A stretch of DNA of 64,000 bases from Siphonobacter aquaeclarae. Its GTDB lineage: Bacteria > Bacteroidota > Bacteroidia > Cytophagales > Spirosomataceae. The notes under the pieces are model-generated. The model made no database searches. It saw only the letters and a program-made list of their open reading frames with translations, and was not told the origin of the DNA. The DNA is taken from NCBI RefSeq assembly GCF_900103285.1, contig NZ_FNGS01000002.1, positions 474,064 to 538,063 on the forward strand, in the 5' to 3' direction. Below, piece after piece: positions 34,795 through 44,248 of the stretch (the first letter of the stretch is position 1; each line of letters starts with the position of its first letter). Position numbers and translations under genes: made by a program.

Positions 34795-34811
34795 CTAAAC
34801 TCGTCAAAGTC

Positions 34812-35558
34812 ATGTCTACAGTAGCATTTATTACCGGAGGAAACCGCGGAATCGGGCTTGAAACCGCCCGTCAACTGGGAAAAGAAGGTGTTATCCCCGT
34901 CATTGGCTCGCGGGACGCAGAAGCGGGGCGGCAGGCTGTGGCCGAATTACAGGCCGAAGGTATTCCGGCGGATTTCATCGTCTTCGAAGCGTCGAGTACG
35001 GCCGACCGGGACGCGGCCTATGCCTATTTCAGTGACAAATACGGCCGCCTGGACGTCCTCGTCAACAACGCAGGGCTTGGCCTGGAAGGACAACCCGCAG
35101 AGTCTATCGGCCGGGCGGACGCCACCAGCGGCGTATCGGAAGAAACGCTCCGTCAGACCTTTGAAGCAAACTTTTTTGGCGTCGTCCTGTTGACTCAGAA
35201 ACTGCTTCCCCTCCTGAAAAAATCACAAGCGGGCCGTATTGTCAACGTGTCGAGCGTGCTCGGGTCGCTGACACTCCACAGCGATCCGGAAGCGTCGATC
35301 TACCCGATCAAAATGTTTGCCTATGATACTTCCAAAACCGCGCTGAACGCCTTTACCGTGCACCTCGCCCACGAGCTGAAGGATACCACGATCAAGGTCA
35401 ACTCCGCACACCCCGGCTGGGTTCAGACCCGCCTTGGAGGCAGCGTAGCTCCGCTGACGGAAGCCGACGGTGCGAAAACAAGCGTACAATTAGCGACGGT
35501 CGGCGCAGACGGCCCTACGGGTCAGTTGCACCACCTCGGCCAGGTACTTCCCTGGTAG
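34812..35558 (+). CDS. Short-chain dehydrogenase/reductase
   Basis: 248 residues from ATG 34812. Classical SDR: cofactor motif TGGNRGIGLETARQLG, NNAG, catalytic Ser in RIVNVSSVLGSL, Tyr-x-x-x-Lys in YDTSK, and NSAHPGWVQT. The carbonyl-reductase-like spacing, with an acidic insert after NNAG, resembles plant and human carbonyl reductases (CBR-like), suggesting NADPH. The substrate is unknown. Controlled by the adjacent TetR protein through the operator 17 bases upstream. Confidence 0.9.
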   Translation: MSTVAFITGGNRGIGLETARQLGKEGVIPVIGSRDAEAGRQAVAELQAEGIPADFIVFEASSTADRDAAYAYFSDKYGRLDVLVNNAGLGLEGQPAESIGRADATSGVSEETLRQTFEANFFGVVLLTQKLLPLLKKSQAGRIVNVSSVLGSLTLHSDPEASIYPIKMFAYDTSKTALNAFTVHLAHELKDTTIKVNSAHPGWVQTRLGGSVAPLTEADGAKTSVQLATVGADGPTGQLHHLGQVLPW

Positions 35559-35559
35559 C

Positions 35560-35590
35560 AAAAAAGGCAGGAAAATTTCCTGCCTTTTTT
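35560..35590. terminator. Terminator between convergent SDR and acylase genes
   Basis: AAAAAAGGCAGGAAA is followed at once by its complement ending in six T. The stem GGCAGGA/TCCTGCC works in both directions. Confidence 0.88.
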
Positions 35591-35607
35591 GTTTTTGAAG
35601 AGATGGA

Positions 35608-38004
35608 TCAGGGCCGGAAGGTAATTTTCCGGTCGCCCGCCACTTTCACGATCGCCTCCTTATTCATCAGCTCGGGCCTGGCTTCTCCGCTGGCGAAGAG
35701 CTCGGCCTGGTCTTTGTAATGCTCACTGGAGACCACGCCCGACTGGCCCGTCGGCAAGCATCCCGTGCCGTTGAGCGGATCGGCAAAATCGACGATTCGC
35801 CGGAGCGCCGGCCCGTAAGTTACTTTGTACAGGCCTGTTGAGTCGATGTGAAAATCCAGGTTATTAATGGTTTCCCGTCCGCCCGGCACCGGGTACGGCC
35901 CGACGTTGAACAGGCGTCCGAGCAGGTCAGAAGCCACGGAAATGGGGTGTTTGTGTTCCAGCGTATGGACTTTTTCCCAGTTCCAGACTTTCCGGTCGGT
36001 TCCGAGCTGGGCTTCCAGATCTGCTACTGCTGCTTTGAAAGCCTCATTCAGAATCTGTTTGCGGGTTTCCTTCGCGGGGGTATGCACATTGTCCCACCAC
36101 GGCGAGGCGTCGTTCCGGAGGAAAGAAGCCATATTCCGCTTGAAGCTGGTGGTATTGAGGAAGTTGGTTTCTCCCAGCTCATCCTGTATGGCCAGGCGGT
36201 AAATATGCCAGATCCATTTGTAGAAAAGAGTCGGTTCGGTACTGGCCAGCTCGTGTACACCCGACCACCGCGCGAGGAGCTCGGCGTCGGCGGAGGGTCG
36301 GTCAACCAGCGGAAGTATATCCTTCAGTATCAGGGGATACTCCGGATTCGTCACGTCGTTGATGACCTTGCGTACCTCCTGCGGCGTCCAGTCCTTTTTA
36401 TCGGTAAAGATCAGTTGCTCGATCCGCCGGGCGCGGTCGCCGGGCACGTAGTACCCCGGCACCAGGCCGTTCCCCATATCAGCCGGCTGGTTATTGGCGG
36501 AATACAGCACGCCGCGCGGCGGGTTGAGTATCTGCGGGTTTTGGGAGAAATCATACCAGCCGACGGGGTCGTCATTTCCCGTCGATCCGTCGAGCATGAC
36601 ATAGGGCCGGACACCCGCCGGGCGTTTCGGCAAGCGGGCTACGGCCCACCACGCGATGTTTCCTTTGGTATCGCCCCACATGATATTCAGGCCGGGCGCG
36701 TGGATCTTCGCGGCCTGGGCAGCGGCTTCGGTCGCATCGGATGAATGCGCCAGTCCGTAAAAGGCTTCTGCCAGCCGGCTCGGAAATTTGTAATAGGTCC
36801 ACCAAAGGGCGATGGGCTGCTGCCGGTGGTCTTTCAGCCCGTCGAAGACGTCATGAATCAGGATACCGTGGCGTGACTCCCGTACATCGAGCGCCACATC
36901 GCTTGAATCCTTGATATGGATGGTTTCCTTCCGGACCGAGAGGTTTTCCCAGTGATCTTTGAACCATACCTGCCCGGGGTTTTCGGGATTGGCTTTTTCC
37001 CGGTAAAAATCTACGTCGTCGTTTTCAAACATCGTCAGCCCCCAGCCTCCCTTGTCACTGTGACCGAGCGCGCCAAAGGGCGTACCAGCCAGAAAACTGC
37101 CGTAAAAATTGAATCCCGGAGCATTCAGGTGGGCTTCGTACCAGACGGATGGCTGTGCAAAACCAATGTGGGTATCATTCGAAAGAATCGGCTTGCCGGA
37201 GCGTGTTTTCTTTCCGGAAATCACCCAGCCGTTGGATCCGTGGTAGGGAGGATACGGCAGGTCCAGGGCCTGAAACCGGCCTGCTACCTGTGCCAATACG
37301 CCCGCTGCGCCTACTACCGCCGGGTCAGGCGTATGTTGGGTGGGAATCATGGGTTCGTCAACCGGCCAGTCGCCCGCCATGTCTTTCAGATACGCAGGCC
37401 CCCATTTTTCGGCGATGGTCGTAAACACCGCTTCCGACCGGAAGGCTTCCGCAAAACCATAGCCCATGTACCCCTGGATGATTTCGACGTCTTCAACGGT
37501 AAAAGGTGTTTTGGGAATCTTGGCCAGTTCAAAATCAAGCGGAGTTTCTCCGGTCGAGATATAGGCGTTGATACCTTTGACATACGCCTCCATCGCCTTC
37601 ACAAACGGCGCCTGCGGTTGTTTGCGGTAAACCGAATCGATGGTTTGCCGGGCGTAGTGGCGGAAACTCAGGGTGCGGAAGAACCGGTCTGTAGGCAGCG
37701 CCTTCGCCCCGAATACTTCCGAAAGCCGTCCGTCTGCCAGGCGCCGCAACATTTCCATCTGAAACAGGCGGTCCTGCGCATGCACGTATCCGAAGGCATA
37801 AAAGAGATCTTCCTCGTTTTCGGCATATATATGCGGAACGCCGTAGTCGTCGTAATAGGCCTCTACCGGAGCTTTCAGGCCGGGAAGGGATAGCTCGTTC
37901 GACAGGTTCGGCGTCTTATTCCGGAAGAGAAAGAGCCAACCCGCGGCCACGGCAACGACAACCACTATCAGGAGGGTGAAGAGAATACGCTTAAGCCATT
38001 TCAT
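35608..38004 (-). CDS. Penicillin-acylase family Ntn hydrolase
   Basis: 798 residues, a normal length for the precursor. An N-terminal membrane segment (LLIVVVVAVAAGWLFLF) anchors it. The alpha chain is followed by the self-cleavage site before Ser257 in HGSNGWVISGKKT, the nucleophile of the beta chain. PYYVPGDRARRIEQLI and the C-terminal region complete the Ntn fold. These enzymes hydrolyse amides such as penicillins or acyl-homoserine lactones. The true substrate is unknown, and periplasmic location is inferred. Single gene. Confidence 0.9.
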   Translation of the reverse strand: MKWLKRILFTLLIVVVVAVAAGWLFLFRNKTPNLSNELSLPGLKAPVEAYYDDYGVPHIYAENEEDLFYAFGYVHAQDRLFQMEMLRRLADGRLSEVFGAKALPTDRFFRTLSFRHYARQTIDSVYRKQPQAPFVKAMEAYVKGINAYISTGETPLDFELAKIPKTPFTVEDVEIIQGYMGYGFAEAFRSEAVFTTIAEKWGPAYLKDMAGDWPVDEPMIPTQHTPDPAVVGAAGVLAQVAGRFQALDLPYPPYHGSNGWVISGKKTRSGKPILSNDTHIGFAQPSVWYEAHLNAPGFNFYGSFLAGTPFGALGHSDKGGWGLTMFENDDVDFYREKANPENPGQVWFKDHWENLSVRKETIHIKDSSDVALDVRESRHGILIHDVFDGLKDHRQQPIALWWTYYKFPSRLAEAFYGLAHSSDATEAAAQAAKIHAPGLNIMWGDTKGNIAWWAVARLPKRPAGVRPYVMLDGSTGNDDPVGWYDFSQNPQILNPPRGVLYSANNQPADMGNGLVPGYYVPGDRARRIEQLIFTDKKDWTPQEVRKVINDVTNPEYPLILKDILPLVDRPSADAELLARWSGVHELASTEPTLFYKWIWHIYRLAIQDELGETNFLNTTSFKRNMASFLRNDASPWWDNVHTPAKETRKQILNEAFKAAVADLEAQLGTDRKVWNWEKVHTLEHKHPISVASDLLGRLFNVGPYPVPGGRETINNLDFHIDSTGLYKVTYGPALRRIVDFADPLNGTGCLPTGQSGVVSSEHYKDQAELFASGEARPELMNKEAIVKVAGDRKITFRP

Positions 38005-38054
38005 GGGGGTGTGTTTTTAGCAGGATGCGCGGCCAATCTACAGATTCCCCCGTA

Positions 38055-38088
38055 AAAGAAAAACCCCCGGCGCGACCGCCGGGGGTTT
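38055..38088 (-). terminator. Terminator of the TonB-receptor operon
   Basis: AAACCCCCGGCG (38061-38072) pairs with CGCCGGGGGTTT (38077-38088) around CGAC. On the minus strand a T-rich run follows. It is five bases after the last gene of the operon. Confidence 0.88.
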
Positions 38089-38092
38089 CCTG

Positions 38093-40345
38093 TTACAATT
38101 GCTTTTTCACCTCGAAGGTCAGTCGCCGGCTGCCCGGCGCACCTGACTCCGATAATCCCTGAATGTCAACCTCGTAGGTCCCTTCCAGGTCGCCGGTGTA
38201 GAAGTTCAGCTGCTGCCGTCCGCCCGCCTCGGGTACCCAGTGCAGGAGATGGCGGAAGTCGGCGAGGCGGTTGTCCCGCTGCTCTTTCGCGTCGTACCGG
38301 GGCGCGTAAAATTCGCGGCGGTTTTGCACGCCTTCGTAGGAAGTCACCAGGCCCTCGGGCTGAAACCCGGCCACGTCTCCTTTATAGCTACGGAAGCTGA
38401 CGATGCCGTCGAAGGTTAACGGGCCGAGGAAATACCGCGTATTCACCACGTCCAGTCTCCTGATTTTCAGAGGATCAATGGCGAGTAGCCTGTTAATATC
38501 CTGCACCGGTACGCCGTCGAGCAGTACCAGCGGCGGGCGGGTAAATTCATACTGCCCGCGGAAGACCATCAGGAAGGAAAACCGCCCTCGGTGGCGGCGC
38601 ACATCCACTTCCGGGACATATTCCCGCATGACTTCCTCCAGAAGCGGAAACCGTGTATAATCATCCAGAAAATACGTTTTATCGGCGATGCCGTAAAAGG
38701 CCACGGTATCGGTCCGCTGGACAGGCGCATAGGGCTGGAAAAACGCGTTGAACGTCTGCATAGACAGGCTCCGCTCCAGCAGGGGGTCGGCCAGATTCTT
38801 GTCAAATACCATCGGAGGTACCTTGTCGTCGCTCCGCGCTTCCGCAAAGGGAGACTGAAGCTCAATCCGTTTCAGGGTATCTCCTGTTGCCGCTACGATT
38901 TCATTCGGCCCGGCGAAGTGCTTCATCGGGAAAAATACCTTCCCGTTTTTGTCACTCAGCGCCGTATACAGCCATACGTGCCGGCCCGGGGCAGCCAGAA
39001 AAGCGGGCTCGTCGGCGGCAGGGCGGCCGTCGGCCGTCAGTACTTTTCCAGTCACGACATGCTCGTCAATTTCGGGCAGGTAAGTAGGTTCAAACGGCTT
39101 GTCGTCCCACCGGAACCGGCTCCAGCCGTGCGTGAGCATGACCAGATCAGCGGCCGACTCCGGCGCGTCCAGGTAGTATGAAGACGCCTCTACGGTACCT
39201 TTCAGATCCGACCGCATCCAGAGATAACTGGCAATATCTTCACTTTCAGGCTGCTGCAGGGAATCCAGGCGATAGACCGCGACCGACAGGCTCGCCGAAT
39301 CAGCGGCCAGGTCGAGCAGTACTTTGTCGCGGGTATTGTATACCTGTTTGTTGCTTTTGGCGTCGATAGTCAGGCGACGGCGCGGCTTGCGGAATATCAG
39401 GCGCTCGCAAACCGGCCGCTGCGCCGCATCAAAAAAGGTCAGGTGCGAAATACCCTCGCCCAATGCCGCGGCAGGAATCGATACCGCCGCTTTTCCGCCG
39501 GGAAACGACACCGGCTGCGCGTACCCAACCTTCCGGCGGGTATGGACGAGGAGATAGCCGTTGCGGTCGGCCGTCGACGTAATTTCTACCTGCGCGCTTC
39601 CGTTCTCTCCCGGTTGCAGCCGCAGCGCATATCCGTAGGTCTGCGTGGCCGGAAGGGGATATTCTCCGCGGCCGGCTATCACTGCCCGGTAGGTATCCCC
39701 GGCGACGGGCGTCAGGTCAAAGCTGCCGAGACCGAAGCGCTCGGTCCGGAAGCTGGCAACGGTTTCGTTGCGCTGGTTGACAACCGAGCCGGAAAGGTCC
39801 ACGCCCTTGCCCCGCTCGTCAATACCCCGGAACGCCACCCGGCCCGGCAAACCGGCCACCAGGTTCCCTCCTTCCGGGAAGAAGGTCAGTTCCAGCTCCT
39901 TCTCCGGTGCGGTGGCCGGTACTTTGGTGAAGGTATTGGCGACCGTCACCGTCTTCGAAAAGAAAAACTCCGCTCCGAAATTCTTCATCCACTGGGTATA
40001 GGCCCGGAGGGTATAGTTTCCGGAAGCCAGGGCCGATGGGAGCAGCAGCATGCCATTGCCCCGGCCGTTGTGAAGGGCGATTTTGGCCTGCAGCACGGGA
40101 GTCTGCCCTTTGTCGAGCAGCTCAACATATGCTACCTTACTAATATCCAGTGGCTTATGATTCGTTCCGTCGACATAATACAGGCGAAACCAGATACTTT
40201 CTCCGACAACGTAAAACGTCCGGTCGGTATGGAGGTACATCTTTTCCGTCAGCGGCGCCTGCTGTTCCAGGCGCTGCCGCGGGTCCTGAGCCCGCAGCAC
40301 AAACGGGGCGAGCAGTCCGATCAGGAATAAAAGGGGCTGTTTCAT
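38093..40345 (-). CDS. MG2-domain outer protein with TonB plug-like C-terminus
   Basis: 750 residues with signal peptide (MKQPLLFLIGLLAPFVLRAQ). Near residue 35 the motif YLHTDRTFYVVGESIWFRLY opens an alpha-2-macroglobulin MG2-like domain; further beta domains follow. Residues about 590-690 resemble a TonB-receptor plug (RPPLVLLDGVPVQDINRLLA, then IRRLDVVNTRYFLGPLTFDG). This combination is common in Bacteroidota and its role is unknown, perhaps handling a protein or peptide ligand on the cell surface. Last gene of the operon, 13 bases after DUF4249. Confidence 0.85.
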   Translation of the reverse strand: MKQPLLFLIGLLAPFVLRAQDPRQRLEQQAPLTEKMYLHTDRTFYVVGESIWFRLYYVDGTNHKPLDISKVAYVELLDKGQTPVLQAKIALHNGRGNGMLLLPSALASGNYTLRAYTQWMKNFGAEFFFSKTVTVANTFTKVPATAPEKELELTFFPEGGNLVAGLPGRVAFRGIDERGKGVDLSGSVVNQRNETVASFRTERFGLGSFDLTPVAGDTYRAVIAGRGEYPLPATQTYGYALRLQPGENGSAQVEITSTADRNGYLLVHTRRKVGYAQPVSFPGGKAAVSIPAAALGEGISHLTFFDAAQRPVCERLIFRKPRRRLTIDAKSNKQVYNTRDKVLLDLAADSASLSVAVYRLDSLQQPESEDIASYLWMRSDLKGTVEASSYYLDAPESAADLVMLTHGWSRFRWDDKPFEPTYLPEIDEHVVTGKVLTADGRPAADEPAFLAAPGRHVWLYTALSDKNGKVFFPMKHFAGPNEIVAATGDTLKRIELQSPFAEARSDDKVPPMVFDKNLADPLLERSLSMQTFNAFFQPYAPVQRTDTVAFYGIADKTYFLDDYTRFPLLEEVMREYVPEVDVRRHRGRFSFLMVFRGQYEFTRPPLVLLDGVPVQDINRLLAIDPLKIRRLDVVNTRYFLGPLTFDGIVSFRSYKGDVAGFQPEGLVTSYEGVQNRREFYAPRYDAKEQRDNRLADFRHLLHWVPEAGGRQQLNFYTGDLEGTYEVDIQGLSESGAPGSRRLTFEVKKQL

Positions 40346-40358
40346 CGTCAGGGTGCGG

Positions 40359-41483
40359 TTAAAACCAGGAAGGTTTGGTCAGGGTCCCTCCCATCCGCCG
40401 GCAATCGGCGCAGACGGGAGGCACTATCAGATACCGGCTTGGCGGCGGCTCGTCAATCGTGCCGATAATCATCCCGGCGTCGTCAATCAGCGAACGTATG
40501 TCCATAAACTCGAGTGTATCCGGGGGCGACGGGCAGGACGGGAACGAACCCGGGTACCAGCTTTTGAAGTCAGCCGGCGTTACAGTGATCCGTTTCTTCT
40601 TTTCCGAAACCGCTGAGAAATACCCGAATACCAGTTCGTCTTTGTTATTGACGCTGTGGAAATTACCGGTGAGAACTGACGGCTGCGGGTCAAAAATCCC
40701 ACCGGTCGTTTCAGTCGTTTTCGCCAGCTGGTCCCAGTACTCGTATGCATCCTGAGTCAGGGCATACTGGCGGACGAGCAGGCTGTACTTGACCAGCAGT
40801 TTGTTGCTGGCGTTGAGAATCGTCACGACGGGATAGTTCCGGATGACGTCGTCGGTGAGTTTCGCTGAGGTAGCGATCATGATGTTACCGGGAAGATCGG
40901 TCCGCCAGCAGGTCGTCAGGTTTTCAGCCCGGGGCTCAATCTTCCCGTTCTTCACGAGAATGTACGACCCGTACGCGCTCCGGAATTCATACGTTTCCTC
41001 TACTTTCCAGCGATAAAAACGGGTATTTCCGGTAGCGTCGTGCGTATTGACGACGAAGTTCATCTTCCCCTCCGACTGGTACATTCTCCAGGAAACGCTG
41101 TCGATATCCGGCGTCTGTTTGACCGGCACATATTCAGACGCATACCCCTTTCCACCGACATTGACAGTGAGCATGAAGTTTTCCGTCACCGGAAAACTCC
41201 TCGGCGCCAGGAAGTAATTGCCGCTGCCTTTGTCGGTGAAGGTATAGGTCGTGCCTTTGTCGCCCACGACGCGGACTACCGCGCCGGTTACGACCGTCGG
41301 CACGGTTTTATCCGACAGCCCCTGCGTACGGGACAGCGAGATATACGACGTATCTCCGCCGGTATTCAGAAACCCGTTGATGACGAGGTACTTCCCGTCC
41401 TTATTCGCATCCGACGGATTGAACGGGTCAATGCAGCCGGCCACGACGAGCGTCAGTATCAAAAATAGGACCCCGTATTTCAT
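40359..41483 (-). CDS. DUF4249 lipoprotein
   Basis: 374 residues with lipobox (TLVVAGCIDPF). The N-terminal CIDPFNPSDANKDGKYLVIN, the central YRWKVEETYEF and the C-terminal PPVCADCRRMGGTLTKPSWF are DUF4249 marks. DUF4249 genes nearly always follow a TonB receptor, as here: the receptor stop and this ATG share one base (TGATG, 41481-41485). It likely acts as the receptor's surface partner. Confidence 0.9.
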   Translation of the reverse strand: MKYGVLFLILTLVVAGCIDPFNPSDANKDGKYLVINGFLNTGGDTSYISLSRTQGLSDKTVPTVVTGAVVRVVGDKGTTYTFTDKGSGNYFLAPRSFPVTENFMLTVNVGGKGYASEYVPVKQTPDIDSVSWRMYQSEGKMNFVVNTHDATGNTRFYRWKVEETYEFRSAYGSYILVKNGKIEPRAENLTTCWRTDLPGNIMIATSAKLTDDVIRNYPVVTILNASNKLLVKYSLLVRQYALTQDAYEYWDQLAKTTETTGGIFDPQPSVLTGNFHSVNNKDELVFGYFSAVSEKKKRITVTPADFKSWYPGSFPSCPSPPDTLEFMDIRSLIDDAGMIIGTIDEPPPSRYLIVPPVCADCRRMGGTLTKPSWF

Positions 41484-44248
41484 CAGAATTTAAAGTTGTA
41501 AGTGAGACTCGGGATAGGCTGTCCGAAGATCGACAGCTTGTATCCTTTGATACTGCCGTTTTCGGTGACGAAGAAGACCGAGTACGGGTTCTTCCGCCCG
41601 AGGAGGTTATAGACCGATATCGTCCAGGAGCTGTGCGCCAGCTTTCGTACCCGGTGATTGCCTTCAATATTCAGCCCGAAATCCATGCGGATATAATCGG
41701 GTATGCGTGCCTGGTTGCGTTCGGCATAGTACGTCCGGACAACACCATCCATATAGTACTTTCCGACCGGAGGCGTATAGGGTCTGCCCGTACTGTAGTT
41801 GAAATTCAGCGACAAACTGAACCGCCGGTTCACCCGGTAGTTGCCGATGAGGGAAAAATCATGCGGCTTGTCGTAGTTGGCCGGATAGTAGTTGCCGTTG
41901 TTCGGCGCGTCCGGCGACGACGGATCGTCTGCCTTCAGCAGCGTCCGGGCGTAGGTGTAGCTGGCCCAGCCGTTGAGTTTACCCGTCAGTTTCTTGAGCA
42001 GGATTTCGACGCCGTAGGCTTTACCCGTGGTCGAGATCACCGCCGTTTCGATCTGCTTGTTCAGGATGAGGGAATCTCCGCTTTTGTAATCGAGCACATG
42101 GCGGAGTTTTTTGTAGTATCCTTCGACAGACAACTCCACCGAACCCGACCGCAGCGTCTTGTACAAGCCGAGCGAAAACTGCTGGCCCTGCTGGGGTTTC
42201 AGGTAGGAATCGCTGAGTTTCCAGATATCCGTCGGCGAAATGGCCGCCGTATTCGACAGCATTTGCAGGTACTGCCGGGTTGTATTGAAACCGGCTTTGA
42301 CGGAAAACGACGCCGAGGCCATGTACCGCAGCGACACCCGGTACTCCGGCCCGAGGTAGTTTTGAATAATCGCCCCGCTGCCATAGGTATCAAATTGCCG
42401 GATATACTTCTTTTCAATCGGCAGGCCTTCGGCATAGCGGGCTACGCTCCGCGGGCCGAGGTACTGGAAGAACGACACGCGAACACCGCCCGTCAGCGCC
42501 AGCTGCGGGTTGACGTCATACCGCTCCGAGAAATACACCGCACTTTCCACGCCCTGCTCCGGTTCAACAATCTCCGGTTTTACGAGCGACGCGCTTCCGC
42601 GCGGCCGAAACGTACCCGACTGGATTTTGTAGAGAGACGACGACAATCCCATGTCAAACGTATGCCGGTTGGTGGGAATGTAGCTCAGGTCGGCCTTGGC
42701 CTGGTACTGCCGGATCCGGAAGGCCAGGTCAAAGGCATTCTCCGGCATCTGTTCTCCCTGAATATCATAGCGGTAGCTGCTGTAGGAACCGGTAAACGTC
42801 CCGAAGAGCCTCGGGTTGAAAATACGCTTCCACTTCAGTGAGCCGAGTTCCGACTGGTACCGGTAAACGGTATCCGAGTTGAACTTGAACTGATCGGAGC
42901 TTTTGTACGCGCTGAGTGTCAGGCTGTTCCGCTGGTTGATTTCGTGGTTGATCTGAACGTTGACGTCGTAAAAGGACGCCCGGCTTTTGTTGTACCGCAC
43001 GTCTGTCACCTGCTTGAGGAGCCAGTTGGAGTACGACGAGCGCCCGCTCACCATCACCGAGGTACGTTCCTTGATGATGGGTCCTTCGAGGGTCAGACGA
43101 CCCGTCAGCAGACCGATCCCGCCCGAGCCCGAAAACTTCCGCTTGTTGCCTTCGCGGGTATTGATTTCGAGGACAGAGGACAGCCGCCCGCCCAGCCGCG
43201 CCGGCATATCGCTTTTATACAGTTCAATATCTTTGAGAATGTCCGGGTTAAACGCCGAAAAGAACCCGAACAGGTGAGATGGATTAAATACCGTCGCATC
43301 GTTAAACAGAATCAGGTTCTGGTCGGTCGATCCGCCCCGTACGTTCAGGCCGGTGCTGCTCTCCCCCGTGGTTTTAACGCCGGGAAGCGTCATCACAACC
43401 CGCAGGGCGTCGGTTTCCCCGAAGGCCGTCGGTACCTGTTTCATCGTTTTGAGCGTCACGCGGGAAACGCCCATCTGGTTGCTTTTCACGCTGGCGTCGA
43501 GGTCCGATTTCACGAGGATTTCTTTCAGGGCGACGACGTTCTCGATCAGGTCGATATTCAGTTTTCCGCTGGAATACAGCACAATCTGCCGGTGGGATTC
43601 CCGCATGCCGACGCTCCTGACCTTCAGCATGTGTTTGCCGCGCGGCAGGGTAAGCGTGTAGTAGCCGAGGGCGTCGGTCGACACGCCGATGGAAGGCTTC
43701 TCCAGAAAGACGGAGGCGCCGATAACCGGCTCACCCGTGACGATATTCCGGACGTATCCGTTGACCGTCGCCGTCCCTTCCCGGATCCGGAATGTTTTGA
43801 TTCCGACATCATAGACCTTGTTTTCGGCGTTCGACAACAGCCGGGCGGCCATTTCCTGGTCCTGAAAAACATATCCGACAGAAGTATCCGCTTCCGCGGC
43901 CGGGTCGAAGATGCCTGTCGGCAGGCGCGTCACGATGGCGCGCTCGCGGGTGACAAATACCCGGTGCCGGGCGTCAATGGCATACCGCAGGTCGGTACCC
44001 CGGAAAAGGTCCCGCAGAAACGCTGCCAGCGGCTGGTCTTTTACTTCCCCGGAAATAAATACGCTGTCGGTATCGGCTTTGCGGTAGTAGAAATAGTAGT
44101 CGGACTGCGCCTCGATCTGCTTCACCCATTCCGAAAACTTCAGGTTCACAGCCGATCCGCTTACCGAACGGCCGTCGAACCGGTACTGCGCCGACGCCGG
44201 CCGGCAGCAGAAACACAGCAGGAAAAGAATCGGTATAAGTGCTTTCAT
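41483..44248 (-). CDS. TonB-dependent receptor with N-terminal STN domain
   Basis: 921 residues. After the signal peptide comes an STN domain (about 25-95: FSEWVKQIEAQSDYYFYYRK, LRDLFRGTDLRYAIDARHRV), then a carboxypeptidase-like beta domain (about 160-250: VNGYVRNIVTGEPVIGASVF), the plug (GLNVRGGSTDQNLILFNDAT) and the beta-barrel. STN domains normally signal to an anti-sigma factor, but no sigma/anti-sigma pair is present here. It follows the upstream gene without a gap (TAGATG). The substrate is unknown. Confidence 0.93.
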   Translation of the reverse strand: MKALIPILFLLCFCCRPASAQYRFDGRSVSGSAVNLKFSEWVKQIEAQSDYYFYYRKADTDSVFISGEVKDQPLAAFLRDLFRGTDLRYAIDARHRVFVTRERAIVTRLPTGIFDPAAEADTSVGYVFQDQEMAARLLSNAENKVYDVGIKTFRIREGTATVNGYVRNIVTGEPVIGASVFLEKPSIGVSTDALGYYTLTLPRGKHMLKVRSVGMRESHRQIVLYSSGKLNIDLIENVVALKEILVKSDLDASVKSNQMGVSRVTLKTMKQVPTAFGETDALRVVMTLPGVKTTGESSTGLNVRGGSTDQNLILFNDATVFNPSHLFGFFSAFNPDILKDIELYKSDMPARLGGRLSSVLEINTREGNKRKFSGSGGIGLLTGRLTLEGPIIKERTSVMVSGRSSYSNWLLKQVTDVRYNKSRASFYDVNVQINHEINQRNSLTLSAYKSSDQFKFNSDTVYRYQSELGSLKWKRIFNPRLFGTFTGSYSSYRYDIQGEQMPENAFDLAFRIRQYQAKADLSYIPTNRHTFDMGLSSSLYKIQSGTFRPRGSASLVKPEIVEPEQGVESAVYFSERYDVNPQLALTGGVRVSFFQYLGPRSVARYAEGLPIEKKYIRQFDTYGSGAIIQNYLGPEYRVSLRYMASASFSVKAGFNTTRQYLQMLSNTAAISPTDIWKLSDSYLKPQQGQQFSLGLYKTLRSGSVELSVEGYYKKLRHVLDYKSGDSLILNKQIETAVISTTGKAYGVEILLKKLTGKLNGWASYTYARTLLKADDPSSPDAPNNGNYYPANYDKPHDFSLIGNYRVNRRFSLSLNFNYSTGRPYTPPVGKYYMDGVVRTYYAERNQARIPDYIRMDFGLNIEGNHRVRKLAHSSWTISVYNLLGRKNPYSVFFVTENGSIKGYKLSIFGQPIPSLTYNFKF

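Noticed and set aside
41633-42841. 402-residue plus-strand open frame
   Set aside because: Antisense to the barrel part of the TonB receptor; Arg-rich composition typical of a shadow frame.
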